This document shows, one piece after another, positions 36,186-47,229 of a stretch of 64,000 bases of DNA. The notes below the pieces were generated by a model. The model saw only the letters and a list, made by a program, of their open reading frames with translations. It ran no database searches and was not told where the DNA came from. Made by a program: the position numbers and the translations under genes. Numbering within the stretch: the stretch's first letter is position 1; the number at the start of each line of letters is the position of its first letter. The DNA comes from Lasioglossum baleicum (Eukaryota; Arthropoda; Insecta; Hymenoptera; Halictidae), in assembly GCF_051020765.1 (NCBI RefSeq), contig NC_134948.1:4890501-4954500 (forward strand). The letters are read 5' to 3'.

Positions 36186-37180
36186 CGCGGCGCTAACTTA
36201 ACGGAGATAGCTCCGTAATACCGTCGGAACGGCACAGTCCTCGCTCCGTGAAATGCTCCGGGATCGAAAAGTAGAGCGAACTCTCGCGCCTCCTCCGCCT
36301 TGCCCTCGCCTCGAACCGACAGAACCGATCGCCAGAAACCCCCGAGGATCCAGTGGAAATTCGACGGGCGAATCTCGCCCCGCGGATTACACGCTGACAC
36401 ACGCGTGTACCAAATCGCACGCGTCTCACTTCCGACAATTAACGGAATCGGACGTATGGTTTCATCGAATCTGCCACGAAACTGCAGATTAGAAATGTCT
36501 TTGAAGAATCGAGTCGTTTTTATCCGCTTTTTTTGGTAGAATTTTTTTACTGTATTTATTTTCACAAAAAAAATAGAAGGTATATTCGTCAATTGAGACA
36601 GAAAATTACACACTTATAACTTATCTCTAGACAAAAATGGTATATAATTAACCTCCTCTTTTTTCCCTATATTTAGGGTCCTCTTTCGAGCGCCTCTCGA
36701 ACGAGCCCCCACACGAGGGTGTTTCGGGCCACTAATTTTTCGATTTTTTCACACTTTTTTTTTATTTTCGCTATGTATAGCCCAGCCGAAAATAAGCCTA
36801 TCCTACTTGGCGACTCCACGTTCTAAGGTCCCCGGAGGACCTTGCTAATCGCGATATCTCAGCCGGGGAGCGTCGAAACGCGAAAAACGAACACCAGAGG
36901 TTACTCAACATCTGTTTTCGTGATTGTCGAGCTCGGTATCTAGTACGAGTCCCTCGAATTTCAGTCCCGTTCTACCTAAATTTCCCACTTTTTGGAAAAG
37001 CTCGCGGAAGACAATAATCGAGATCCGACCAGGGTGATCGGTGGGGGGTTCACTGGGCACGCTAACGCTAAAATTACATGCGCCTAACTGCACAATTACA
37101 GCCTGTAGCGCCTGTTGAAAATCGGGCCATCAAAAATGGAACAACCCGTAGGTTGTCCCAACTCCAAAGTTGTGACACCG

Positions 37181-37565
37181 CACGGGAATACTTGGAAAAA
37201 AAAATTCGCAAAAGCTAAGATCTAAGCTGACATTCACACAAAAAGAAACCCGACACCAGAAACACTTATAAATCTATTCTAATCTTAATAGCTAATTCCT
37301 AATTCTAACCGCTGATCATTTAAACTAATTTAATCGCCTACGACCATTAGGCCATCACTAGCTATTTTAGCAATTTTAGCAACGAACAAACAGTCTCACT
37401 GCGAAGATCGGAATATACAATCTCTAATTCGCGAATGAACTTGCTCACTAGAGCTTCCGAATCGTTCTCAATAGTCGTTGTCATCCTGGCAAGACTGAGA
37501 AACGTTCCGTCTAAATTCGAATTTTCTACTAGCCGATTCGAATCGCGGGCTACTTATATCTATGG
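37181..37565. other. Unannotated interval
   Basis: AT-rich at 37240-37400; no exon recognised. Confidence 0.4.
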
Positions 37566-37803
37566 TTGTCAGGAAGAACGCCGCATGTCACATAAATTCA
37601 CTTTCGCGTTATTGCCGTTTAAAGTTTTGGTAGCTAATGCTTTGCCGTAGGATATCGGTTCGATTGCATGATGTTCTGAAGCCTTTCGAATTTATTTTCA
37701 TGACTCTTTTCTGATAAAGACGTAAATCCTATACTATAAATCGAAATTAATGCGTGAACTGAAATTCTTTGAAAATGTAACATGCGGCGTTTTTCCTGGC
37801 GAC
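37566..37803. mobile_element. Short TIR element (~238 bp) with CGCCGCATGT ends
   Basis: The left end ttgtcaggaagaacgccgca followed by tgtcac pairs with the right end gtaacatgcggcgtttttcc followed by tggcgac. Inverted repeats are about 27 bp with a few mismatches. No ORF; the superfamily is not clear. Confidence 0.65.
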
Positions 37804-38027
37804 TACAGATATCACGATACGAAGATCTCCACGTTGATCTCGAAGAAATAGGCTCGGGAACGAACACATGTACAGAGACGTACACTGTTCTCCAGGGGAC
37901 TACTGTAGAAGTTCCTAGGGGTAGTCCACCTATAAAGACACCTTTTCACTATAATGATTTGCGAGTACTGGTCTGAACTGTGGAGTGACCGTTCACTGGA
38001 CAGCTCGCTCTACTTTCAACCGAAGAG

Positions 38028-38230
38028 ATTTTTGATATTTTTTAACCGACTTCGAAAAAGGAGGAGGTTACTCAATTCGATTTGTATGTGCCTTTTTTTC
38101 GTTTTTTTTCTATGTGTGTTCACCGATTACGTCGAGATGGATGGACCAATCGGAACGAAACCTTTTGCATCTTGTAGAGTATGTACCCGGGATGGTCCCC
38201 CGTGCAAAAAAATTTTTACATTTCTTTAGT
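38028..38230 (+). repeat. Dispersed repeat with the GACTTCGAAAAAGGAGGAGG motif
   Basis: Holds aaccgacttcgaaaaaggag followed by gaggttactcaattcg, a T-rich gap, and cgagatggatggaccaatcg. A related motif lies inverted at 34015-34063. I recall similar sequence as a common insect interspersed repeat; its class is not decided here. Confidence 0.5.
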
Positions 38231-38398
38231 AATTACGATTTTATTTGCGAAAATGTTAGACATTAGAAACAGTAACGACGCGACGTCGTTACCGTTATCG
38301 ATTGCCGCTTTCAGATATTTATAAATTACGATTTGGAATGTGACGGCTGACAGAGATAAAAAAGTGTGAAATATAAAAAAATACTTTTAAAAAAAAAC

Positions 38399-38698
38399 TT
38401 AAACCGACTTCGAAAAAACGCACTAAAAAGAATGAAATAATTTCCATTTAATTTATGTGAATACACACAAACTTAAATGCAATACAATCTTTTCGGAGGC
38501 GGCGCAAATATATTATTTAAATATAAATATATTAGTATTTAGAAGAATTTAAGGATTTTCGTAATTTCCAGCGTCGAAAATTTTCAATTTTGCGCCGCCT
38601 CCGAAAAGATTCTATTGCATTTAAGTTTGTGTGTATTCACATAAATTAAATGGAAATTATTTCATTCTTTTTAGTGCGTTTTTTCGAAGTCGGTTTAA
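38399..38698. mobile_element. Foldback element, CGGAGGCGGCGCAAA family (copy 2, 300 bp)
   Basis: Near-perfect palindrome. The outer ends ttaaaccgacttcg and cgaagtcggtttaa pair, and pairing continues through aaagaatgaaataatttcca / tggaaattatttcattcttt and acaatcttttcggaggcggc / gccgcctccgaaaagatt. The arms are about 115 bp around an AT-rich loop. The high arm identity suggests a younger copy than the one at 33.7 kb. Confidence 0.85.
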
Positions 38699-38734
38699 TT
38701 TTTTTTTAAAAAGTTCTTATCAGTTCCAGGTCAT

Positions 38735-38805
38735 CGCTTAAAATATGACAAAAATGAGCAGCTGTGATTTAACACAGTAAAATGATTAGAAGAATTGAAA
38801 ACTAG
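38735..38805 (+). mobile_element. Interior fragment of the TAGACTGCGG hAT MITE
   Basis: Contains tatgacaaaaatgagcagct and gtgatttaacacagtaaaat then gattagaagaattgaaaac, the interior of the family and the source of the satellite monomer. Confidence 0.5.
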
Positions 38806-41800
38806 AAGAAGCTCGACTCCTGTAGATGAACCGGCTGTATTATTATTTAAAATATCAGAGTCCCGGGTCAAAATAGACCCGAGTTGTGCAAGATTGATCA
38901 ACATAGATCAACGTAGAGCAACCTAGACCAAGTGTGGACATCCACCAACGCAATATCTAACGCAGAAATGAATCGCTAGGTCTTTGCTATAGCTTTCCGC
39001 TGTCGCCAGGAAGCGTATCGGTGTCGACCGCTTGCGATCACCAGGAATAAGAGTCCGGGTGGTTGTAGTATCGACTGTAGTTGACGCGGCATAGGCTGAC
39101 CGACTAGATAACGGATCGACAGGAGAGCGTAGCGACGAAACGGGTCCACCCCCGTCGAGTTACACGAGCAGGTAGAGAGAGAGAGAAAGAAAGACAGAGA
39201 AGAGTAGAGACCGTGCACATGTCTGTGTGCGTTCGCCTGGGGGCTACTCGGTTCTGAAACTGGTCTCTCTTAGCTCTCGGGTGGCATCGCGTCGCGTTTA
39301 CGGCGTCGACGTTCTCCGATAGCCGAACTTACCGCTACAGGGGGGTGGTTGGCGGGCGGGCGGGTTACCGGGTTGCTGGGTGTCGCGGGTACACACCGAT
39401 ACGGGTACCAATACCGATACCACTACCCGGAGAACGCCGGAGACCCGAGTCCGCGATCGTCTGCCCGCAGACTTGGCTGAGAAGAACGGACGGGAGAGCC
39501 AAACCGACAGAGTGAGGCTGGAGAGAGAACGAGCTAGACAGAAGATAGATAGGAAAAGACAAGAAGAGCAAGCCGAAGAGAGAAAGAGTTAGAGAGAGAG
39601 TGAAGAGAGAAGCTCGTGAGAGAAAGAGAAGAAGCGGGCTAAAGAGAGAAGAGGCTAGAGAGAGAGAGAGAGATCGCAAGATAGAAAGAGAGACGGATAG
39701 TGAGCCAGGGAAGAATTCGTAGGGCGTAATGCTGGCGGGTCGATGGCGTGGCATCCAGAGCTACCGATGCGTGGGGTGGTAGTACCGTAGCATGGTCAAA
39801 CGCGATAGCTCGGCGTGGCTGTGGGGAGAAGCGCGGCGCCGTGGCGTGGCGTGGCTGGCGTGGCCGGCTGGCGCCGAGGAAGAGCGACGCTCCACGAGGC
39901 TCCGCGTGGCATGGCACGGCTTGGCGTGGCGGTGGCGGTGGCGGTGGCGTGGCACAGCACGGAGAGGCGGCGTGGGATGGCCTGGCGTGGCATGGCGTGG
40001 CGCGACGGCACCAGTATTCGACGCACAAGGGTAAACGGGGTACGGAGGTGGTAGGTAATCACCCGGCGGCTCACGTTATAGCGTCGTTACGCCGCAGCGC
40101 CGCTATCGTGCTCGTCTCCCTCCTCCTGCCAACACCCGCCGCGCGTTCTCTCCCGATCCCTCGTAACGTTTTCCACTCGTCTGTCCTTCCCGGCTTCGCC
40201 CCCAACCTCCACCCACCCTCTCCCCACCCCCCCCCCAGGTCTTTCTCCGATTTAATGCTCGCCTAGCCGCCTCTCTTCTTGCTCCTTCTTTTACTTTCTC
40301 CGTTTCGACTGATCCTCGCGTCTTCGTCGCACCGCCGAGAGCCGTCTTCTCTTCGGTACCGAGGCTACCGCGTCTCGCAGAGCCTTCTAAGCGGTCGCCG
40401 GAGCCCCTTGCCTTTTCTTACCTTAGCTCGCCCTTCTTTGCGTCGCCTTGCCTCACCTTCCGTTGCCCTTCTTTTCCTTCCCTTTGCTCTTCTTTGCCTT
40501 ACCGTACCTTGCCTTGCCATTTCTTGCCCCTGCCTACCTTTCGCACGCCGTTACCGCTGCGCCGAATTATGGTCATGTAACTTTCCGACCAGCCACCCCC
40601 CACCGAATTCCAATACCAGACTTCTTCGCGGTGGGAGCAATTATTTGCCGATGATTAAAACACGTGGACGACGCGTCTGCTACCTGTCCATCAGCGGCGG
40701 AAGCTCAGATGTTCACGCAGAGAAGGGTGCAAGCCAGTCCTATGTCCTAAATCGCTCATCCCCAAAAATCCATTCGTCCTTCTTCACTTGACACCGTTAC
40801 TTCAGGCGTCCTGGTCACTCGGTGGTCAATTAAAGCTACCCAAGAAGAGACATAAGCGTGGTAGTCTCTTTCTACTGTGCCCACAGACTGTCCTGGATAT
40901 TTCCTCTAAATCACCTGCTGAACTACTGACAATATCATAGATCATCTGCTATGAAATCTTCAGAAGCTTTCGCTGTTTGTTAAAGCGAGACACCCGGCGT
41001 AAAACTAGTTTTATAAGGGTAGTTTTCGACCGCAGTGAATCAAACGAAGCTGATCTAAAATTCCAGAGATCGGAAGACCCTAGGGACTGTCCTAATTATA
41101 AGGAGAGGCGTTCGAGTACTAAAAACAGGAGAGTCTCGTCCGAATTTTCGGCGATTCTCGCCGAAGCATCGAGGGCTCGTGGATCCCGGTTGCCCCCCGC
41201 GATCGAACCGAACAAATATCGGCCGCGGCGGAAGGATAACGTATCGCCGAATACTAATTTTAACCGTCTCCTTAACCTGCCTATTTATAGACGGCCGACT
41301 CTCGAGACTGTTTAAAACGTCTCGCTGGTCCATTTGTCGCTCGAAAGCGCCGCGAATAATTTAACTGCTCACTTTCAAACCGTGCGCCCGGCGTGGCGCG
41401 GCCGTACGCCCACACGACCGCAGAACCGCACGATCACGGCCGTTCGCGTCCACCAGGGAGATCCTTCGAATTCGCGAAAATCCACCGGCGAACCGTGAAA
41501 TCTCCCTCTCTCTCTCTCTCTCTCTCTCGCTCTCGGAACGCCCACGCGGTTTTCAAATTTCTCTTCCCGTGACGCTCGTTCGCGTGGGCGCCGCTCGATT
41601 TTTACCGAGGGCCGCCGGAAAGATGCTGCAAGAAGATACAGGCTGCCGCAAAACAGGTGCCCCACCTTTCCAAGGGGTGGTTCCGAAAATATTCGACTAG
41701 AAAAATTTGTTTTCATCTTTAACAATTTTAATAAATTGGGAATAACGCATGAGAGTTCTCTTAATATTTTCACTGGTTGAAACGACCAGTAAAATCGACT

Positions 41801-41948
41801 AGAATGTGTTACTTTACACGTTTTATCTGAGTATGTGCTGAAACAAAGAATTAAATGTATTCTGACCCATTTCCGGAAGTAGCTGTATCATTTTAATAGT
41901 TGTAAAACGGAAAATATGAAATCAGTTATTTGACCGGCAGCGATAGGC
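38806..41948. other. GC-rich interval with polypurine and polypyrimidine blocks; no supported gene
   Basis: 39470-39700 is GA-rich, 39835-40010 carries ggcgtggc repeats, and 40100-40560 is CT-rich with ccttgcc-type repeats. The open frames are products of these biased tracts. A (CT)n run lies at 41504-41530. Confidence 0.5.
39835..40010. repeat. GGCGT pentanucleotide repeat
   Basis: Repeated gtggcgtggc and ggtggcggtggcggtggc units. It is the inverted counterpart of the gccac run at 36.0 kb. Confidence 0.8.
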
Positions 41949-42052
41949 CAGAGAGTTGGGCAAAAATATTACTTTTATTTATTCAAGACCCACTTGGAAA
42001 AAACCCACTGTATTCGAAATTTTTGTCGAAATGAAATTTTTGCCCAACTCTG
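41949..42052. mobile_element. Short hAT element (104 bp), CAGAGTTGGGC type
   Basis: Ends cagagagttgggcaaaaat and atttttgcccaactctg are inverted repeats of the CAGAGTTGGGC hAT terminus, with an extra AG on the left. The flanking 8-mers cgataggc and tggtaggc agree at 6 of 8 positions. Confidence 0.7.
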
Positions 42053-42060
42053 TGGTAGGC

Positions 42061-42367
42061 TGACAAGGGTAGGAGCCCAAGTGTGCGACTTCGATTTTGA
42101 TAATTTTTTGCGAACCGATGGTATATGGATCGCTAATTATGTATGCAAAATATTAGGTGTAGTTACTCAATATTTTTCAACATATAAACAATTAAAGTTT
42201 CATACTTCGGAACTATGTACTTCGAAAATTACTATGAGTATGAAACTTTAATTGTTTATATCTTTAAAACTATTCAGTAACTACACCTAATATTTTGCAT
42301 ACATCATAAGGGATCCACATACCATCAACTCACAAAAAATTATCAAAATCGAAGTCCTCCCTTGTTA
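42061..42367. mobile_element. Foldback element (~307 bp)
   Basis: The arms of about 150 bp include tgcaaaatattaggtgtagt / actacacctaatattttgca and aacaattaaagtttcatact / agtatgaaactttaattgtt, with outer parts tgacaaggg and cccttgtta. It lies directly against the short hAT element. No ORF. Confidence 0.75.
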
Positions 42368-45300
42368 GTGTGAAACGCAAAGTTAGTGGTTCGAGTGGAA
42401 AGGATTGCTGAAACAACGGCCTGTTTTATTTTTGAGACCATCCGGAATTTTCGCATTCGTTCGGTATACTTCGGGGATCAGTGCGTGGGAGTTGCGACAC
42501 GTTTCGAGGAGAAGCCTGTACAGAACACCTGTGCAGAAGAGGAGGCATCCGAAGACGACGGATAGGGCAGGTCTCGCGTAGGAAACCCGGTGAAAAGCGG
42601 TGAAAAGCGGCTCGGAGGTAATAGAGCGACGCAACGAGCAGACACCTCGCAATTTAGCTAATGGCATTCCGCCGCGGCTCGGGCTCGGGCTCTGCACGGG
42701 TACGCGACACGCGCGAACTACTTCTCCCTCGAAACCGCCAACTATCCGCCCTTTGTCTCCGCGAGTCCGCTCGCAGGGCTCTCCAGCGATTTTTTCCCGT
42801 TAGGGTGCGGTTAGACCGGACGCGATTTTCGATCGCACGCGACCCGCACTCTAGCACCTCGTTCCGTTGCAGTTTCACCGAGACTCGTTCATCGTCCTTC
42901 GTTCTCTCCGTAGATCCTCGCTCTTGATCGAAGTGAGATCTCATCGCAGATTCAAACACGCAACAACGCTAAGAACTACTAGCAATCGAGATTCCTTAAC
43001 CCTTTACACTCGGAGCTATTATGTCGATCGGAATGTAATCTCGTTTTTCGTGTAGACTGCGGATATTTATACATTTTCCAATTTTTGTAGACAAATTTTA
43101 CGAGAGCGGGATGAAATTAAATGCTATTCTTAATGGGAACAGCCTTTGTAGATCGAAAACAAATAAAAATTGTACGAAATTCTATGCGGTTGAAATTTCA
43201 TTCCAAATGAAGTCGTAAAAAGTCAGAAAACAGAAATTCTACGAACAAATTTTCATAAAATTTATTCTATACATTAAAAAATTGGCTTTCATTTCCTCCT
43301 TGAGAAAACGAAGTGACTTTCCGAACGATCTAATATTTTCACTCGAAAATGAAACATTTCTTCCGACCATATTTCCAGTCCCTACGATTTTTGAAATTTT
43401 ATGGATATGAAATTGGTATAATACCTCGTGCCAATACCTAAATGTTTAGTAATTGATTAGATACTGAGATATTTAATAATTTCGTTCTCCTAGGGGGTCG
43501 GATCCTGGAAAAGGTGGTCGTGTAAGAAGGTGGTGACTGGAACAGGCCGAAGCAACATAATTTTAACGTTATTTCAAGGTTTAAGGTTATATCATAGTCA
43601 AAAATATGTATTAACATCTACAAAATCGAGTTGATCTCGATTTTCTATGAAATTTCTATAAAAAACTGTGTTTCGAAATCTTTTATATTAAAATTTGCAG
43701 AGAAGTGAATACCGATCAGCTTTTATCGGAAACACTTTTTTGCCGGATCATCGGAAATGTTTGAAAAATCGTGGTAACAGTGGCAAGTGGTCTGGAAAGT
43801 GACTTTTTTTGTGGCCGAAATTAAAAATACTTTTATATCGATTTATTTTTAACGAAAATGCCATTAACGCACCTAACAGAAACGAAATAAAAAAATATTC
43901 GAAACAAAGCGTTAAACTGAAAATTGTAAAAAGCTCCGGTACACACACACTTCGTGCCATTCTTTCTTAAAATAACTTTCGAAGTTCGCGGGCACCGTCG
44001 TCGAAGGGTTAATACAAACGAAACATTAAAGACGTTTTGGAGGTACAATGGGAGATAAAAGTACAAGAAATTCGAAATCGATCAATATATTGGCAATGAA
44101 CGCCATTCATATTTTTGTTTTCGAGTGTATTTTTTAAATAGGGTTTAAACAGGGTTTGAAGTGGAATTTTACGAATTCTCCATAAGAAGACGTGTTAAAA
44201 CGCGCAAACTTTAAGTTGCTATAATTCTTAAACGGTGCAGCGAATCGAACCCAAACTTCGATAATTGCATTAATTTAGTAAGAATTATATCTTGTCAAAT
44301 TTTCAAATATTTTCTTGCGTTTTTGTATACCTGCCAGAACATTCTTAATCGGAACCAGTTATTTCTAAATTTCGAAAGTCCTGAAACGGTTAATATTTTG
44401 GAATTTCGGAGGTTCGAGGTGTTACGTCGATTGGATGGGAAAATTCGTTGAAAATATGAAACTCGAAGAATCGAGTCTTGGCCAGGAAAAACGGGTTTCC
44501 AGCCCACTGTGCGACCCAGCCGCCGTTCCAGGTGTTCGTCTATGTGGAAGATAGCCTTCGTCTCTCGGCGGCGTCGTAGATACCGTGCTGGTGGCGGGTG
44601 GCGGTTTCAGTGACGCTCGCTTCTCGTCTACGCTTGCTAGCCTAGCTCTCGCACGAAGCGCACGAGAACGAGAACGAGCGAGAGAGAGAGAGAGCGAGAG
44701 AGAAAGCGAGAGAAGAAGAGAAAAGAGAAGAGCGAGCGTGCCTCTGCCCACAATCGCAAAAGTCCGTCCGTGGGAAGGCATACATACGGAGAGCCATAGT
44801 CACCCTCCTGTAGCCCCGTCCTCCGGCTCGTAGCTCGCACAGCTCGCAGCTTTCTCTCTCGCAGCTTTCTCTCTCTCGCAGCTCTCTCGCAGCACAGCTC
44901 GCAGAGCTCGGCAACCCTCGCTCGACCGACGTGTTCCCGCCCTCTCCGTGTTTCCGCGGCCCGTTCCGACCACCCCGTTCCATGCCGTGTCCCGCAGGGC
45001 ATGTCCCTGTACACCGACGAGTTCCTATTGTCCCCTTGCTGCGTCTTGCGTCGTCTTCTTTCGGGCTTTTACGGTCACTCGAAAAAAAAACTTTCTCTCT
45101 AGATAGTTACGGGATGGATCGACGCATGCGATCAAGGAGAGACGAGGTCGATGGGTGACCGGGGGGATTTTTCGTGAATATTTCCCGTCGAGTGGCTCGC
45201 GACAATAATTTCCCCGGCTGCGGAAAATTCTCATCCCCTTTGGTGGCACGCTCCGCGGCACGCCCGACCGTCTCTGTTATACTGCCGGCAGCGACCCAAC

Positions 45301-47009
45301 TCACCCTCCCCCGGCTCTTCGCTCACCCATCCCGCTATTCCCACTGCCGCCTCACTCTCTACATCGGTCTCCAGCTACCGCTTCTACCACCGCTGCCACT
45401 GCTTCTATCCCCCTTTCCACTCGCCACGCTCCCTCTCTCTCTCTCTCTCTCCTTCTCTATTTCTCTCGCCCACTCTGTGCCGGTGGTTCTCCCTTTCCTT
45501 CTCTGACACCCTGTCTCTCTCCCTCGGCCGCGCCAGCTACCCATCCATCCATCCATCCATCTATCTGTCTCACCCTCGACCTCCATCAACCCACCTACGA
45601 CTTCGCGCGAGCTTCCCAACCCACCTTTCCCGTTTCCCTTCCCAACTACCCTCTCTCTCTCTTTTCTCTCTGTCATTCTCTTGCTCGCTCTTTATCTCGC
45701 TATCACGCTCTCTCTCTCTTTCTGTACTCTTGCACCCCTCGGCGCTCCGGCTCTTTACCCTCCGTCGCGAGCACGAAACGGCGTGGAGAGCTGCTACGCT
45801 GTGTGTGTGTGAGAGAGAGAGAGAGAGAAACGGCACTGTGCGAGCCGCTCGTTAACCTGCTAGCGCTCCTATAACCGCCGTTGCACCGCCGTGCTACCAC
45901 CATCGATGCTACCGGAGCTGCTATATTTACATATCAATATTCCATGGTCGCGCACCACCCAAGTACACTGCTAAGCAGCCGGCACGCTTTTCTGATTCTG
46001 CTTTTGTCTCTGTCTCTCTGTCTCTCTGTGTATATCCGTCTGTCTGGATGTCACTCCGCTGACGCGGTTTTACGCGACCCGCAATACTTATTACAAGCCC
46101 GTCACACGTGGACGATTCGTAGTGAAACTTGTCTCCATAGGCGTTCTTAGATCGCGACGTTGTGTCCTGGTGTCGTGGTGAATTTGAAATAAATTATTCT
46201 AGCGAGGAGAATGTGCATTCGTGGATTCCACTTTTGCGATATTAACAGTGTGTACAGTCATTTACTTTCTTAACCCATTGCCGTAGTTTGACGAGGCAGA
46301 ATCGTGATGAAGATTTCGCGGAGTCTAACAAATATGAATGTTGCGTCTTTCTTTTTAGATGATATATTTGATTCGTTTGTAATCAATATTTAAGCATTCA
46401 AATGAACGTATAGTTATACAAAATATAGCAATTTTCTTCTCTCTTCTACGACATTTTTCGGGGTGAAGACGTTCTAATCACTTTAACTGTAAAGAAAATG
46501 GTACGGCAAGCGGTTAACAGTAAACCTACGAACCTTAAAAGTAACTGGTACACACACACACACACATGTTCCTTTATAAAAATGACAAGATTGATTTTAT
46601 TTAGACTTTGTGCGTGTCCTATTGTAGTACGTACTCCAGTAAAGATATTTATACAATCAATTCTTGTAAAATCATTTTTATTATATCAATAATTGCAAAA
46701 TAATAAATCGGGAATAAATTTTGACCGGTGCTGGTAGGTTTAGTGTTAATCATTTTAACTGCTCGAAAATCACACTCCCATTAATATTCGGACACTGTTA
46801 AAAAGACTTGCTTAATATCCTTGATATTTAAGACGATAAATTAATCGATGTCCAAATACGACTTGAAGTTTTTTTGAAAACATTGAAATTCGTAGGAATT
46901 GCCAGGGAAATAATAAAAGTTGTATTTTTTACATATTCTGAAAATTCAAACTCTGTCGCGTTCGAGCTATGTTTACGTGTGCTGTCTCGTCTCGTTGGAC
47001 AATGTGATA
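42368..47009. other. Interval without a supported gene; GC/CT-rich island at 44.6-46.1 kb
   Basis: 44670-44730 is GA-rich and 44830-45720 is CT-rich, with tccatccatc and ctctct runs. A MITE left end lies at 43053 (tagactgcggatatttatac). TTAACCCTT-type ends at 42996 and 44009 face each other and could bound a decayed 1-kb piggyBac-like element. No coding exon recognised. Confidence 0.45.
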
Positions 47010-47017
47010 CCAATTAA

Positions 47018-47221
47018 TAGACTGCGGATCTTTATGTATTTATAGGAAAATTGAGTAGATGAAATTCGAAATTGTTGGAGAATTTTAAAAATTGATCTTG
47101 TCCACATATGACTTTTCCTCTGTTAGAATTATTAGGGGAAGAAATAAAACGTTAAATTTATTTTCTACTTCTTGCAATCGATGCAGACAATTTTTATTTT
47201 GCAATTAAGATCCGCAGTCTA
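47018..47221. mobile_element. Complete hAT MITE, TAGACTGCGG family (copy A, 204 bp)
   Basis: Ends tagactgcggatctttat and ttaagatccgcagtcta are inverted repeats. The flanking 8-mers are ccaattaa and ctaattaa (7 of 8). AT-rich non-coding interior. Confidence 0.88.
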
Positions 47222-47229
47222 CTAATTAA

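Larger units (their letters stand above)
34064..37180. other. GC-rich interval with (GGCGT)n repeats; no supported gene
   Basis: Several open frames over 100 codons exist on both strands, but they overlap one another, follow the simple repeats and show no domain. A (GA)n run lies at 34742-34762 and a single MITE right end at 35161-35191. Confidence 0.5.

Noticed and set aside
35729..36613. 294-codon minus-strand ORF
   Set aside because: Follows the gccac/gaggc repeats; repetitive Ala-Trp-Arg-Gly content and several equally long overlapping frames.
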